Assembly (NCBI RefSeq): GCF_004331465.1
Contig: NZ_SJKB01000018.1
Location: 62,001 to 126,000 of the forward strand
Direction: 5' to 3'
Source of the DNA: Kribbella pittospori
GTDB lineage: Bacteria; Actinomycetota; Actinomycetes; Propionibacteriales; Kribbellaceae
Length of the DNA: 64,000 bases
The translations under genes and the position numbers were made by a program. Shown one piece after another: positions 1 to 7,580 of this stretch (the first letter of the stretch is position 1; the number at the start of each line of letters is the position of its first letter). Under the pieces are notes generated by a model. The model saw only the letters and a list, made by a program, of their open reading frames with translations, made no database searches and was not told where the DNA came from.

Positions 1-1
1 C

Positions 2-616
2 ACCGCGCTGCGGCTGTTCCGCGAGCAGGGGTACGGCAAGACGACGATGCGGGCGATCGCCACCGAGGCGGGCGTCTCGGTCGGCAATGCGTACTACTAC
101 TACGGCTCCAAAGAACATCTGATGCAGGCGTACTACGACCACCTGCAGGTGCAGCACGTGGAGGCGGTCGAGTCGGTCCTGGCGACGGAGAAGGCCTTCG
201 TCCCGCGGCTGACCGGCGTACTGCGGGCCTGGCTCGAGGTGTCGGCGCCGTACCACGAGTTCGCGGGTACGTTCTTCAGGACGGCGGCGGAACCGAAGAG
301 CCCGCTGTCGCCGTTCAGCGATCAGTCGCGGCCGGCGCGGGAGGCGAGCGTCGAGCTGTTCCGCCGGGTCGTCGAGGGCTCGGACCTCAAACTGCCTGCC
401 GACCTGAAGGCGGAGCTGCCCGAGCTGCTGTGGCTGATGCAGATGGGGATCGTGCTGTTCTGGGTGCACGACGACAGCAAGGACCTGCGTCGTACCAAGG
501 CATTGATCGATCGGTCCGTCCCGCTGGTCGACCGGCTGCTCCGGCTGACCCGCATCCCGGGCGTCCGGGGCGTGACCAATGATCTGGTCGGTCTGATCAG
601 ATCGATCAAGGCCTGA
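2..616 (+). CDS. TetR/AcrR-family transcriptional regulator (5' end outside window)
   Basis: The visible 204 residues begin inside the N-terminal helix-turn-helix: TALRLFREQGYGKTTMRAIA, then AGVSVGNAYYYYGSKEHL, the classic TetR recognition-helix pattern. The frame is open to the window edge, so the true start lies upstream and the ATG at 47 is internal. The rest is an all-helical ligand-binding domain with no obvious catalytic motif, ending in a basic tail. TetR proteins are usually dimeric repressors released by a small ligand. The target cannot be told because the upstream neighbour is missing. It converges directly on the DUF664 gene, with stop codons 1 base apart. Confident on family, no call on ligand. 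Confidence 0.9.
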   Translation, partial: TALRLFREQGYGKTTMRAIATEAGVSVGNAYYYYGSKEHLMQAYYDHLQVQHVEAVESVLATEKAFVPRLTGVLRAWLEVSAPYHEFAGTFFRTAAEPKSPLSPFSDQSRPAREASVELFRRVVEGSDLKLPADLKAELPELLWLMQMGIVLFWVHDDSKDLRRTKALIDRSVPLVDRLLRLTRIPGVRGVTNDLVGLIRSIKA

Positions 617-1123
617 CTATTCGCCGGTCAGGCCGTCGATGCGTTCCCGGAGCAGGTCGGCGTGGCCGTTGTGGCGGGCGTACTCCTCGATCATGTGGAT
701 GTAGAGGTAGCGGACGGAGTACTCGCCCTCGTGGCCCGGGCGCAGGAACGTGTCGTCCAGGGTGTGGCCGGCGGCGATCTCGCCGGACGCCCTGACGATC
801 TCCCGGAACTCCGCGAGATCGTGCTCGGCCCGGGCCGCGTCGGCCAGGTCGAAGTCGCCGTCCGGATGCTCCGCGGTCCAGTACTTCGGTGGCGCCGGGA
901 GCTGGGCGAGGGCCCGGTGGAACCAGTACTTCTCGACCTCGCTCAGGTGCCGGATCAGCCCGATCAGCGACAGGCTGGACGGATCCACACTGCGCTGGAC
1001 CAACTGCTCCCCGGTCAGTCCGGACACCTTCCACAGCAGCGTGCCGCGGTGGAAGTCCAGGAATCCCTGCAGAAGCTCACGTTCGCCGCCGGCGGTCGGC
1101 GGATCCACCCGGTTCTCAGTCAT
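617..1123 (-). CDS. DinB/DUF664-family protein (mycothiol-dependent transferase-like)
   Basis: A 168-residue protein of the DinB four-helix-bundle superfamily, DUF664 branch. It shows the IRHLSEVEKYWFHRAL block (H59) and the C-terminal LYIHMIEEYARHNGHADLLRE block, whose histidines (H143, H151/H154) are the usual divalent-metal ligands. In actinobacteria this superfamily includes mycothiol S-transferases that conjugate electrophiles; whether this member is catalytic is inference. The open frame extends upstream to 1393, but the ATG at 1123 is the natural start because the domain begins right after it and the extension is low-complexity. A second DUF664-type protein lies at 23933-24439. It converges on the TetR gene. 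Confidence 0.85.
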   Translation of the reverse strand: MTENRVDPPTAGGERELLQGFLDFHRGTLLWKVSGLTGEQLVQRSVDPSSLSLIGLIRHLSEVEKYWFHRALAQLPAPPKYWTAEHPDGDFDLADAARAEHDLAEFREIVRASGEIAAGHTLDDTFLRPGHEGEYSVRYLYIHMIEEYARHNGHADLLRERIDGLTGE

Positions 1124-1259
1124 CACGGTGCAGAACCTAGCCGTGTGACGAGCGTCCTGTGAACAAACCGGCGCGGCGCGGACCCTGCGTGACGTAGACT
1201 GTCGGTGACGGCCCGCCCAGTTCTGCCTCGGGCCGGAGCGCCTGTGACAGAGCGCGCTC

Positions 1260-1331
1260 GTGTCCCGTACGCGCTGTAACTCACGGGACACGCAGTCGAC
1301 CACCACGCGCCGCGGCCGATGAACGGCCGCG
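1260..1331 (+). promoter_or_regulatory. Structured 5' leader of the DEAD-box helicase gene (two stem-loops)
   Basis: Within the 245-base gap before the helicase are two perfect inverted repeats: GTGTCCCGT (1260-1268) with ACGGGACAC (1283-1291), and CGCGGCCG (1311-1318) with CGGCCGCG (1324-1331), the latter closing a 5-base loop. The helicase ATG is at 1369 with a CTGGAG-type RBS at about 1357-1362. DEAD-box helicase mRNAs often carry long structured leaders used for autoregulation or cold response. A regulatory role here is inference. Confidence 0.45.
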
Positions 1332-1368
1332 CCGGGCAGGACGACCCCCCGACTTTCTGGAGTACTAC

Positions 1369-3045
1369 ATGGCGGCCCGCCGCCCGACATCAACGCAGTC
1401 TGCCCAAACCCCCTCCACCTCCCGCCCCCGCCGGCGTCGCCGTTCCGACGGCACCCCGCGGCCGAAGGTTGCTCAGAGCAACAAGGCCGTCACGCGGGAG
1501 GCCTACGAACAGGTCGCGGAAGTAGTTGTCCCGGACAACTTGACGTTCGCGGACCTCGGCGTACCGGCGTCCCTGGTGGCCGCGCTCGCGGCGGCCGGGG
1601 TGACCAAGCCCTTCCCGATCCAGGCGGCGACGCTGCCGGATGCCCTGGCCGGCAAGGACGTTCTCGGCCGCGGCCGGACCGGATCCGGCAAGACCTACGC
1701 CTTCGTGCTGCCCGTGCTGGCCCGGTTGGCCGCCAGCCGGACCAAGCGGCGCCCGAATCACCCGCGCGCGCTGATCCTGGCGCCGACGCGTGAGCTGGCC
1801 ACCCAGATCCAGGCGTCCATCACGCCACTGACCGACGCGCTCGACCTGCGCACGATGACCATCTTCGGTGGCGTCGGGCACGGTCCGCAGATCACCGGAC
1901 TGCGCAAGGGCGCCGACATCGTCGTCGCCTGCCCGGGACGGCTCGAGGACCACCTTCAGGCCGGGCATGTGAAGCTCGACGCGGTCGAGATCACCGTGCT
2001 CGACGAGGCTGACCATATGGCGGACCTCGGCTTCCTGCCCGCAGTACGGCGGATCCTCGAGGCGACCCCGACCGGCGCACAGCGGCTGCTGTTCTCGGCC
2101 ACGCTGGACGCGGGCGTCGACGTACTCGTGCAGCGGTTCATGACCGATCCGATCACGCACAGCGTGGACTCGGCGCAGTCGCCGGTCTCGAAGATGACCC
2201 ACCACGTGCTGCACGTTCACCCCGACACCCGGCTCCCCGTGCTCGTCGACCTGACCGCTGCGCCCGGACGCTCGCTGGTCTTCACCAGGACGAAGTACGG
2301 CGCGAAGTCACTCACCAAGAAGCTGATCGCGCAGGGCGTACCGGCGGTCGAACTGCACGGCAACCTGTCGCAGGGCGCCCGCACCCGGAACCTCGAGGCC
2401 TTCTCGGAGGGTACGGCGAAGACGCTCGTCGCCACCGACATCGCGGCGCGTGGAATCCACGTCGACGACGTCGCGCTGGTGATCCACGCGGACCCGCCGA
2501 TCGAGCACAAGGCGTACCTGCACCGCTCCGGCCGGACTGCCCGCGCCGGCGCCGAGGGCACGGTCGTCACGCTGATGACCGACGCCCAGGTCCGCGACGT
2601 TCGGGACCTGACCCGCAAGGCCGGCATCGCGCCGACCATCACCAAACTCACCACCGGCGACCCACTGCTCTCCGAGCTGGCACCGGGCGAGCGCACCTTC
2701 GTCGCTCCCCAGCTCGCAGCAGCCGGAGCCGCGCCGGGCCGTTCGTCCAGCGGCCGAGGTTCGGCGGAGTCCGGCTCCGCCAGCCGCGGTGCGAGCGGTC
2801 GTGGTGGTGCGGGTGGTCGTGGTGGTGCGGGTGGTCGTGGTGGTCGCCGCCGGCGTGGCGCTCGGGGCGCACAGGCGCCCGGTGCAAACCGCCCGGGCGG
2901 CACAGGCTCCTCGGGTTCCGGCAAGCGCTCGGCTCCCGCGGCCGGCACGGCCGGTTCCAACTCGCGGTCCGCCGGCTCGACCTCACGGTCAGGCGGAGCA
3001 GCCGCCTTCTCCGCCGGCACCCGAGCCTCCCGCCGAAGCCGCTGA
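1369..3045 (+). CDS. DEAD/DEAH-box ATP-dependent RNA helicase
   Basis: A 558-residue DEAD-box RNA helicase that unwinds RNA duplexes or remodels RNPs with ATP. In order: basic Ser/Pro-rich N-terminus; Q-motif region (about 60-86, F-ADLGVP, PFPIQAATLP); Walker A GRTGSGKT (102-109); PTRELATQI; DEAD (212-215); SAT (243-245); and motif VI HRSGRTARAG. The final ~110 residues are Gly/Arg/Ser-rich with RGG repeats, encoded by an 18-base direct repeat near 2800-2845; such tails bind RNA. The ATG follows a GGAG-like site and structured leader, and a strong terminator follows the stop. Similar in layout to RhlE/DeaD-type actinobacterial helicases. The symbol is left blank because subfamily assignment needs a phylogeny. 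Confidence 0.95.
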   Translation: MAARRPTSTQSAQTPSTSRPRRRRRSDGTPRPKVAQSNKAVTREAYEQVAEVVVPDNLTFADLGVPASLVAALAAAGVTKPFPIQAATLPDALAGKDVLGRGRTGSGKTYAFVLPVLARLAASRTKRRPNHPRALILAPTRELATQIQASITPLTDALDLRTMTIFGGVGHGPQITGLRKGADIVVACPGRLEDHLQAGHVKLDAVEITVLDEADHMADLGFLPAVRRILEATPTGAQRLLFSATLDAGVDVLVQRFMTDPITHSVDSAQSPVSKMTHHVLHVHPDTRLPVLVDLTAAPGRSLVFTRTKYGAKSLTKKLIAQGVPAVELHGNLSQGARTRNLEAFSEGTAKTLVATDIAARGIHVDDVALVIHADPPIEHKAYLHRSGRTARAGAEGTVVTLMTDAQVRDVRDLTRKAGIAPTITKLTTGDPLLSELAPGERTFVAPQLAAAGAAPGRSSSGRGSAESGSASRGASGRGGAGGRGGAGGRGGRRRRGARGAQAPGANRPGGTGSSGSGKRSAPAAGTAGSNSRSAGSTSRSGGAAAFSAGTRASRRSR

Positions 3046-3046
3046 T

Positions 3047-3084
3047 CGCATCCCCGGCCGTCGGCAGCGTCGGCCGGGGATGCG
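3047..3084 (+). terminator. Strong hairpin terminator after the helicase gene
   Basis: A perfect 14-bp stem, CGCATCCCCGGCCG (3047-3060) with its complement at 3071-3084, encloses a 10-base loop and starts 2 bases after the helicase stop. There is no long T-tract, which is common for actinobacterial terminators. It may act in both directions, since a convergent gene ends at 3144. Confidence 0.75.
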
Positions 3085-3143
3085 CGATCGTCCTCTGCCG
3101 GAGTTCTTGAAGTTGCTGTGGGCAACCGTCGGTTGGGCTGACT

Positions 3144-3710
3144 TCAGTCAGCCTGGCCGGCGGTTTCTGCTTGTTTGCGGGCTCGGTGGGCTCGGACCCG
3201 GCCTCGGGTGGCGCAGGTGGGGTTGGGGCACCAGCGGCGTCGGCCGGTGGGGTCGGTGAACACGCCTCGACAGTCGTGTTCGGGACACGCGGAGAGGAAG
3301 ACCCGCTCGGGACCGGTCAGCTGATCTACAGCCTGACGAGCGATGCGCGCCAGCGCCTCCGCGGTCGTCCGCGGACGCGAGCGCTCCAGCCGATCAGTCA
3401 CGGTCAGCACGGGCGAGTCACCCTCGAGAAACGTCGCGAGCGCCTCCACCGCCGCCGCATCAGGCGGTACGCCGTCCACCGTCGCGAGCGCGATCGGTCG
3501 CAGGATCTCCCGCAACTCCCAGGCCCGCGCCAGGTCCGCCGACGTCACCTTCCGCACCGGCCGCAGCTCCACCAGGTCGAGCCATTCCACGAACCGCTCG
3601 ACCGTCGGCACCCGCTCCACCGGGTTCTCCCCGAAGTGCGTTCCGCGCGTGGCAAGCAGGTTCAACCACGTCGCGCCCAGATCCAGCCGAAACTCCAACC
3701 GATCAACCAC
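3144..3710 (-). CDS. ABATE/CGNR zinc-finger transcriptional regulator
   Basis: A 188-residue protein with the two-part architecture of CGNR regulators. The N-terminal ABATE-type domain (about 5-130, LDLGATWLNLLATRG start) is a predicted small-molecule stress-binding domain. The C-terminal CGNR zinc finger has C142, C147, C161 and C166 in CPEHDCRGVF and RRRWCPNPTCATRGRVRAHR. The usual CGNR tetrapeptide reads CATR here. The GTG start at 3710 is required because no in-frame ATG lies upstream. It is transcribed divergently from a phosphotriesterase-like gene, with two palindromic operators between them, so autoregulation plus control of that hydrolase is the likely role (inference). Confidence 0.88.
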   Translation of the reverse strand: MVDRLEFRLDLGATWLNLLATRGTHFGENPVERVPTVERFVEWLDLVELRPVRKVTSADLARAWELREILRPIALATVDGVPPDAAAVEALATFLEGDSPVLTVTDRLERSRPRTTAEALARIARQAVDQLTGPERVFLSACPEHDCRGVFTDPTGRRRWCPNPTCATRGRVRAHRARKQAETAGQAD

Positions 3711-3719
3711 CTGGACATC

Positions 3720-3761
3720 GTAACGCCTCGCCCGTTACGTTGGTAACGGCTCAACCGTTAC
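3720..3761. promoter_or_regulatory. Two tandem palindromic operators (GTAACG/CGTTAC)
   Basis: Four hexamers alternate in orientation in the 63-base divergent gap: GTAACG 3720-3725, CGTTAC 3733-3738, GTAACG 3743-3748 and CGTTAC 3756-3761. Each pair is a dyad with a 7-base spacer. The second extends to GTAACGG-N5-CCGTTAC and ends at the RBS of the hydrolase (AAGGAGGA, 3762-3769). The two dyads are exactly 23 bases apart. Likely operator of the adjacent CGNR regulator (inference from position). Confidence 0.7.
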
Positions 3762-3773
3762 AAGGAGGACGCA

Positions 3774-4676
3774 GTGATCCGCACCGTCACCGGTGATATC
3801 CGGCCGGACCAACTCGGTGTCACCGACTCGCACGACCACCTGTTCTTCAGTACGCCGTTCCTAGCCGGGCAAGAGTTGAATGACGTGGACGCAGCACTCG
3901 CCGAGACACGAGCCTTCGCCGCAGCAGGGGGTCAAGCGATGGTGCAATGGACCCCGCATGGGCTAGGACGCCGAGCTGACGCATTGCCCGGAATCTCAAC
4001 CACCACAGCCGTTTCGCTGATCGCCGCGACCGGACTGCACCGCGCCGAGCTGTACCCGGACGGCTTCGTCGACCAGGTCCGCCCGAAGCTGGCCGAGATC
4101 TTCCACGCCGAGCTGACCGTTGGCATCGGCAACAGTCAGGTTCGCGCCGGGCTGATCAAGGTTGCCGGCGGCTACCATGTGCTGGATTCCCATGCCCACT
4201 GGGTGATGCGGGCCGCCGCCGAGGCACATCACGCGACCGGCGCACCGATCGCGGTCCATCATGAACTCGGGACCGCCGCGGACGCCGTACTCGAGCTGCT
4301 GGTCGACGAACTCGCCGTACCGCCGGCCAGTGTCATCCTCGGGCACCTGAACCGCTTCCCCGACCATCGAGGGCATCTCGAGTTGGCCGAGCGAGGTGCC
4401 TGGCTGGCGTTCGACGGGCCGTCGCGGGCGAATCACGCGACCGACCCGTGGCTGATCGACTGCCTGGCCGCGCTCGCCGACGCCGGGTACGCCGACCGCC
4501 TGCTGCTCGGCGGCGACACGACGACCGCTCGTGCGCGGGGTGCGACCGGTGAGGGGCCCGGTATGCCGTACCTGCTGACCCATCTCCGGCCGCGGATCGA
4601 GCGGCGGCTCGGTACCGCGGTGGCAGATGCAGTGTTCACCTCCAACCCTGCTCGCGCCTTCGACTGGAGCGCCTGA
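3774..4676 (+). CDS. Phosphotriesterase-family metal-dependent hydrolase
   Basis: A 300-residue TIM-barrel amidohydrolase of the phosphotriesterase (PTE) family. All binuclear-metal ligands are recognisable: H20-x-H22 (TDSHDHLFF), the bridging lysine K129 (GLIKVAGG), H162/163 (AVHHE), H191 (GHLNR) and D248 (LGGDT). Bacterial members hydrolyse lactones or organophosphates; many are phosphotriesterase-like lactonases. The substrate here is unknown. The GTG start at 3774 follows a near-perfect AAGGAGGA RBS. It is divergent from the CGNR regulator with shared operators, so it is probably the main target of that regulator. It could be induced by its own lactone or ester substrate (inference). Confidence 0.88.
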   Translation: MIRTVTGDIRPDQLGVTDSHDHLFFSTPFLAGQELNDVDAALAETRAFAAAGGQAMVQWTPHGLGRRADALPGISTTTAVSLIAATGLHRAELYPDGFVDQVRPKLAEIFHAELTVGIGNSQVRAGLIKVAGGYHVLDSHAHWVMRAAAEAHHATGAPIAVHHELGTAADAVLELLVDELAVPPASVILGHLNRFPDHRGHLELAERGAWLAFDGPSRANHATDPWLIDCLAALADAGYADRLLLGGDTTTARARGATGEGPGMPYLLTHLRPRIERRLGTAVADAVFTSNPARAFDWSA

Positions 4677-4696
4677 GAACCCAGTACGTTTTCGCC

Positions 4697-5065
4697 ATGA
4701 ACGTGATCGCGCAGGTGTTCGTCGTGGTGGCCGGCCTCTTCCATGTCGCGGTGTTCGCCCTGGAGAGCCTGTTGTTCCGCAAGCCGAGCACGTACCGGCG
4801 GTTCCTGATCAAGGACGAGGCCGAGGCGGCCGCCGCGCGGCCGTGGGCCTTCAACCAGGGCTTCTACAACCTGTTCCTGGCGGTCGGTGCCCTCGGCGGC
4901 CTGATCTGGGGCGGCGACGAGGGTCATGCGGTCGCGCTGTTCAGCTGTGGGTGTATGGCCGGAGCCGGTCTCGTCCTGGTTGCCTCCGACCGCCGGATGG
5001 TCCGCGCCGCGGCCACTCAGGCCGTCCCACCGATCATCGCACTCGTGCTCGCAGCAGTTCTCTGA
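4697..5065 (+). CDS. DUF1304 small integral membrane protein
   Basis: A 122-residue protein with four predicted transmembrane helices (about 5-25, 53-72, 77-96 and 104-121). The family signature FHVAVFALESLLFRKPSTYRRF sits near the N-terminus, with AFNQGFYNLFLAVGALGG in helix 2. DUF1304 proteins are about 120 residues and of unknown function. It starts 20 bases after the hydrolase stop, so it is probably in the same transcript. No catalytic residues can be named. Confidence 0.85.
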   Translation: MNVIAQVFVVVAGLFHVAVFALESLLFRKPSTYRRFLIKDEAEAAAARPWAFNQGFYNLFLAVGALGGLIWGGDEGHAVALFSCGCMAGAGLVLVASDRRMVRAAATQAVPPIIALVLAAVL

Positions 5066-5100
5066 GATCCGGGGTTGACTTAAAGGGCCCTTGAGGTCCG

Positions 5101-6492
5101 ATGGTGCTTGGCATGACCATTACAGCCGAGCCCACGGTCGACCAGGGCCCTCCGACTCCGTCCGGCGGCGTTCTCTCGCCGCAGTACCGCGCGCTGACGG
5201 TCGGGATGGTCGCGTTGATCACCCTGGTCGCGTTCGAGTCGCTCGCCGTCACGACCGCGATGCCGACCGTCGCGCAGGCGCTCGATGGGCTCAGTCTGTA
5301 CGCACTCGCCTTCGGCGGACCTCTCGCCTCCGGCGTGATTGCAATGGTCGTCTCTGGCACCTGGAGTGACCTCAAGGGCCCGACGCGCCCGCTCTGGCAC
5401 GGGACCGCCTGGTTCCTGGCCGGTCTGATCATCGCGGGCCTGGCTCCGACGATGGAGGTCCTGGTCGTGGGCCGGATCATCCAGGGCTTCGGGTCCGGTC
5501 TGCTCACAGTTGCCCTGTACGTCGTCGTCGGGCAGCTGTACCCGGCCCGGCTGCGGCCGCGCATCTTCGCCGCCTTCGCGACCGGCTGGGTCGTCCCCTC
5601 GCTGGTCGGCCCGGCGATCGCGGGCCTGATCGTCGAGAACGCCAGTTGGCGCATCGTCTTCCTCGCCGTACCGGCTCTCGCGATCCCGGCAGTGCTGGTG
5701 ATGCGGCCCGGGCTCAGGGGCAGCACGCACGAACCGCTTCCGGGACGCCTGTGGGACAAGCGTGCGCTGTGGGCGGTCGCGGCTGCGGTCGGCGTCGGTC
5801 TGCTCCACTACGGCGGTCAGCAGCACGGCGTACTCCAGCTCGCATTGCTCGCCGTCGGGCTCGGCGGCGTGGTCGCCTTCTCGCCGAAGCTCCTGCCGCG
5901 TGGAACGTTCATCTTCGGCCGCGGTCTGCCGTCGGTGGTCGCGCTCCGCGGATTGGTCGCGGCGTCCGGCTTCGGTGCCGAGGTCTTCCTGCCGCTGATG
6001 CTCACCCGTGAGCGTGGCCTGTCTCCGGCTGTCGCCGGTCTGGTGCTGACCGTCAGCGCACTCAGCTGGACCGCGGCCTCGTGGTACCGCGGCCGTCCGA
6101 ACCAGCCGTTCTCGCACTCGGTCTTCCTGCAAGCCGGCATGGTCGCGATCGTGCTCGGCATCGTCACCGCCACGCTGACCCTGAACGACAGCGTGCCGGT
6201 CGTCGTCGGCATCCTTGGCTGGAGCCTCACCGGACTCGGTATGGGCACGGTCTTCCCGACGCTGTCCGTGCTCGTGCTGGACTACTCCGAATGCGAAGAG
6301 CAGGGCGCCAACAGCTCGGCCGCGCAGCTGAGCGACTCGTTGGCCACGGCAACGATCCTGGCGATCGGCGGTTCGCTCTTCGCCGCCCTCGAGCCGCATT
6401 CCGCACTGACGGCGTACCTGGTTGCCTTCGGTCTGCCCGCGGTGCTTGCGCTGCTCGGTGTCGTGGCGGGCCGGCGTACCGCTACTCCTTAG
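5101..6492 (+). CDS. MFS transporter, drug-exporter type
   Basis: About 463 residues with 12-14 hydrophobic helices. Features include FESLAVTTAMPTVAQAL in helix 1 (motif D1-like of 14-TM drug/H+ antiporters), a GRIIQGFGSGLLTVALYVVVGQLYP block (motif C-like) and a conserved GWVVPSLVGPAIAGLIVE segment. These support a proton-driven efflux pump in the cytoplasmic membrane; the substrate is unknown. Start choice is between ATG 5101 (GAGG at 5093-5096, tight spacing) and ATG 5113. The upstream DNA has TTGACT (5075-5080) and a 10-bp palindrome AAGGGCCCTT, which could be promoter and operator. The end overlaps the convergent LysE gene by 11 bases. Confidence 0.88.
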   Translation: MVLGMTITAEPTVDQGPPTPSGGVLSPQYRALTVGMVALITLVAFESLAVTTAMPTVAQALDGLSLYALAFGGPLASGVIAMVVSGTWSDLKGPTRPLWHGTAWFLAGLIIAGLAPTMEVLVVGRIIQGFGSGLLTVALYVVVGQLYPARLRPRIFAAFATGWVVPSLVGPAIAGLIVENASWRIVFLAVPALAIPAVLVMRPGLRGSTHEPLPGRLWDKRALWAVAAAVGVGLLHYGGQQHGVLQLALLAVGLGGVVAFSPKLLPRGTFIFGRGLPSVVALRGLVAASGFGAEVFLPLMLTRERGLSPAVAGLVLTVSALSWTAASWYRGRPNQPFSHSVFLQAGMVAIVLGIVTATLTLNDSVPVVVGILGWSLTGLGMGTVFPTLSVLVLDYSECEEQGANSSAAQLSDSLATATILAIGGSLFAALEPHSALTAYLVAFGLPAVLALLGVVAGRRTATP

Positions 6493-7123
6493 AGCCGGTC
6501 ACCGCGATGCTGGCGCCGAGGCCGATGATCATCAGACCGCCGGTGCCGCCGACCAGTTCGAGCCGGCGCGGCGAGCGGGCGAACCACTCGCGCGCCGTGC
6601 CGGCCACCACGGCCCAGACGCTGTCCGAGCAGAGCGCGATCAGGATGAACACCAGGCCGAGGACGAGGATCTGAACCCAAGCCGGGCTGGTCGCGCCCTT
6701 GTCGACGAACTGCGGCAGCGCGGCGGCGAAGAAGACCGCGGTCTTGGCGTTGGTGACCCCGACCAGGAAGCCCTGACGCATGGTCCGTCGGCTGTTGCCC
6801 GGCTTGACCCCGCTGGTCATCGCCTCGACCAGCGACGTGCGGGTGCGGAAGGCGTGCACCCCGAGATAGATCAGGTACGCCGCGCCCGCGAGCTTCACCA
6901 CGGTCAGGGCGATCGCACTGGCGGCGATCAGCGTCCCGAGCCCGAGGGCGACCGCGACCAGCATCACGGCGGCGCCGATGGTGTTGCCGACCATGGTCAG
7001 CACCGCTTCCCGGCGGCCGACCGCGAGCGCCCGGCCGACGATGAACAGCACGCTCGGACCGGGGACGACGATGATGATGAACGCGGTGATCGCGAACGCG
7101 ACCAGGTGGTGAACTGACGGCAT
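6482..7123 (-). CDS. LysE/RhtB-family amino-acid exporter
   Basis: A 213-residue membrane protein with six predicted helices and the LysE-superfamily N-terminal signature, FIIIVVPGPSVLFIVGRAL (proline-glycine-proline in helix 1). It also has GFLVGVTNAKTAVFFAAALPQFVD, the family's conserved GxxxxxxNPK-like block with A in place of P. The family exports basic or neutral amino acids or homoserine lactones from the cytoplasm; the substrate is unassigned. The frame is open to 7294, but ATG 7123 places the start directly before helix 1. It is divergent from the cobalamin riboswitch transcript. Confidence 0.88.
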   Translation of the reverse strand: MPSVHHLVAFAITAFIIIVVPGPSVLFIVGRALAVGRREAVLTMVGNTIGAAVMLVAVALGLGTLIAASAIALTVVKLAGAAYLIYLGVHAFRTRTSLVEAMTSGVKPGNSRRTMRQGFLVGVTNAKTAVFFAAALPQFVDKGATSPAWVQILVLGLVFILIALCSDSVWAVVAGTAREWFARSPRRLELVGGTGGLMIIGLGASIAVTGSKE

Positions 7124-7204
7124 CTGCTCAGAGTAGATGCGACAAGGTCGCGCCGCACCGTGAATCCGCCGGGTGGGATGAATCACGGGCGCGCCGTGTT
7201 GCGT

Positions 7205-7340
7205 TGACCCCGGTATCGGGCTGCGCCTACGGTTCGGGGGACAACCTGCGGTGCCATGAGGGAAGCCGGTGAGAGTCCGGCACGGCCGCGCCACTGTGAG
7301 CGAGCTCAGCTCGTGAGTCAGGACGCTCGGGCACCAGCAG
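7205..7340 (+). ncRNA. Cobalamin (B12) riboswitch
   Basis: Conserved B12-box architecture is readable: GAAGCCGGTG-agagt-CCGGC (7262-7281), then GGCCGCGCCACTGT (7284-7297, the core that matches the family's GCCACTG), a stem GAGCGAGCTCAGCTCGTGAG, and TCAGGA (7318-7323). The expression platform lies just before cbtB: GGGGA...TCCCC around 7349-7367 abuts the AGGAGG RBS at 7368-7373, which suggests translational control by RBS masking. Bound adenosylcobalamin would lower cbtBA expression. End points are approximate. Confidence 0.88.
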
Positions 7341-7378
7341 CCTTTCGAAGGGGACGCGCACTTCCCCAGGAGGTTCAG

Positions 7379-7576
7379 ATGGCAGCTCCTGCCCGCTCGG
7401 TCGCCGTACCGGCCTATTCACCCCGGCTTCTCGCCGCCGCGCTGCTCAGCATCGGCGTACTGCTCCTGCTCGGCTACCTCGTCATGTTCGATCAGGGTGC
7501 GGTGTCGCACTCGGGCATGTACCTGCACGAGTTGATGCACGACGGTCGCCACCTGCTCGGCGTGCCCTGCCATTAA
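7379..7576 (+). CDS. cbtB: CbtB-family cobalt transporter subunit
   Basis: A 65-residue protein with one transmembrane helix (about 17-36). Its short C-terminal tail has family-defining metal-binding histidines H50, H54, H58 and H65 (LHELMHDGRHLLGVPCH). CbtB works with CbtA as a predicted cobalt uptake system in B12-producing bacteria that lack or supplement CbiMNQO. The start is ATG 7379 with AGGAGG 5 bases upstream. The open frame upstream to 7256 is the riboswitch itself and is not protein. cbtA begins 4 bases after the stop. Confidence 0.93.
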   Translation: MAAPARSVAVPAYSPRLLAAALLSIGVLLLLGYLVMFDQGAVSHSGMYLHELMHDGRHLLGVPCH

Positions 7577-7580
7577 CCCG

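Noticed and set aside
5080..6399. 439-residue minus-strand open frame opposite the MFS gene
   Set aside because: Antisense shadow; residue composition is Arg/Asp/Gln-rich low complexity, while the plus strand shows clear transmembrane pattern.
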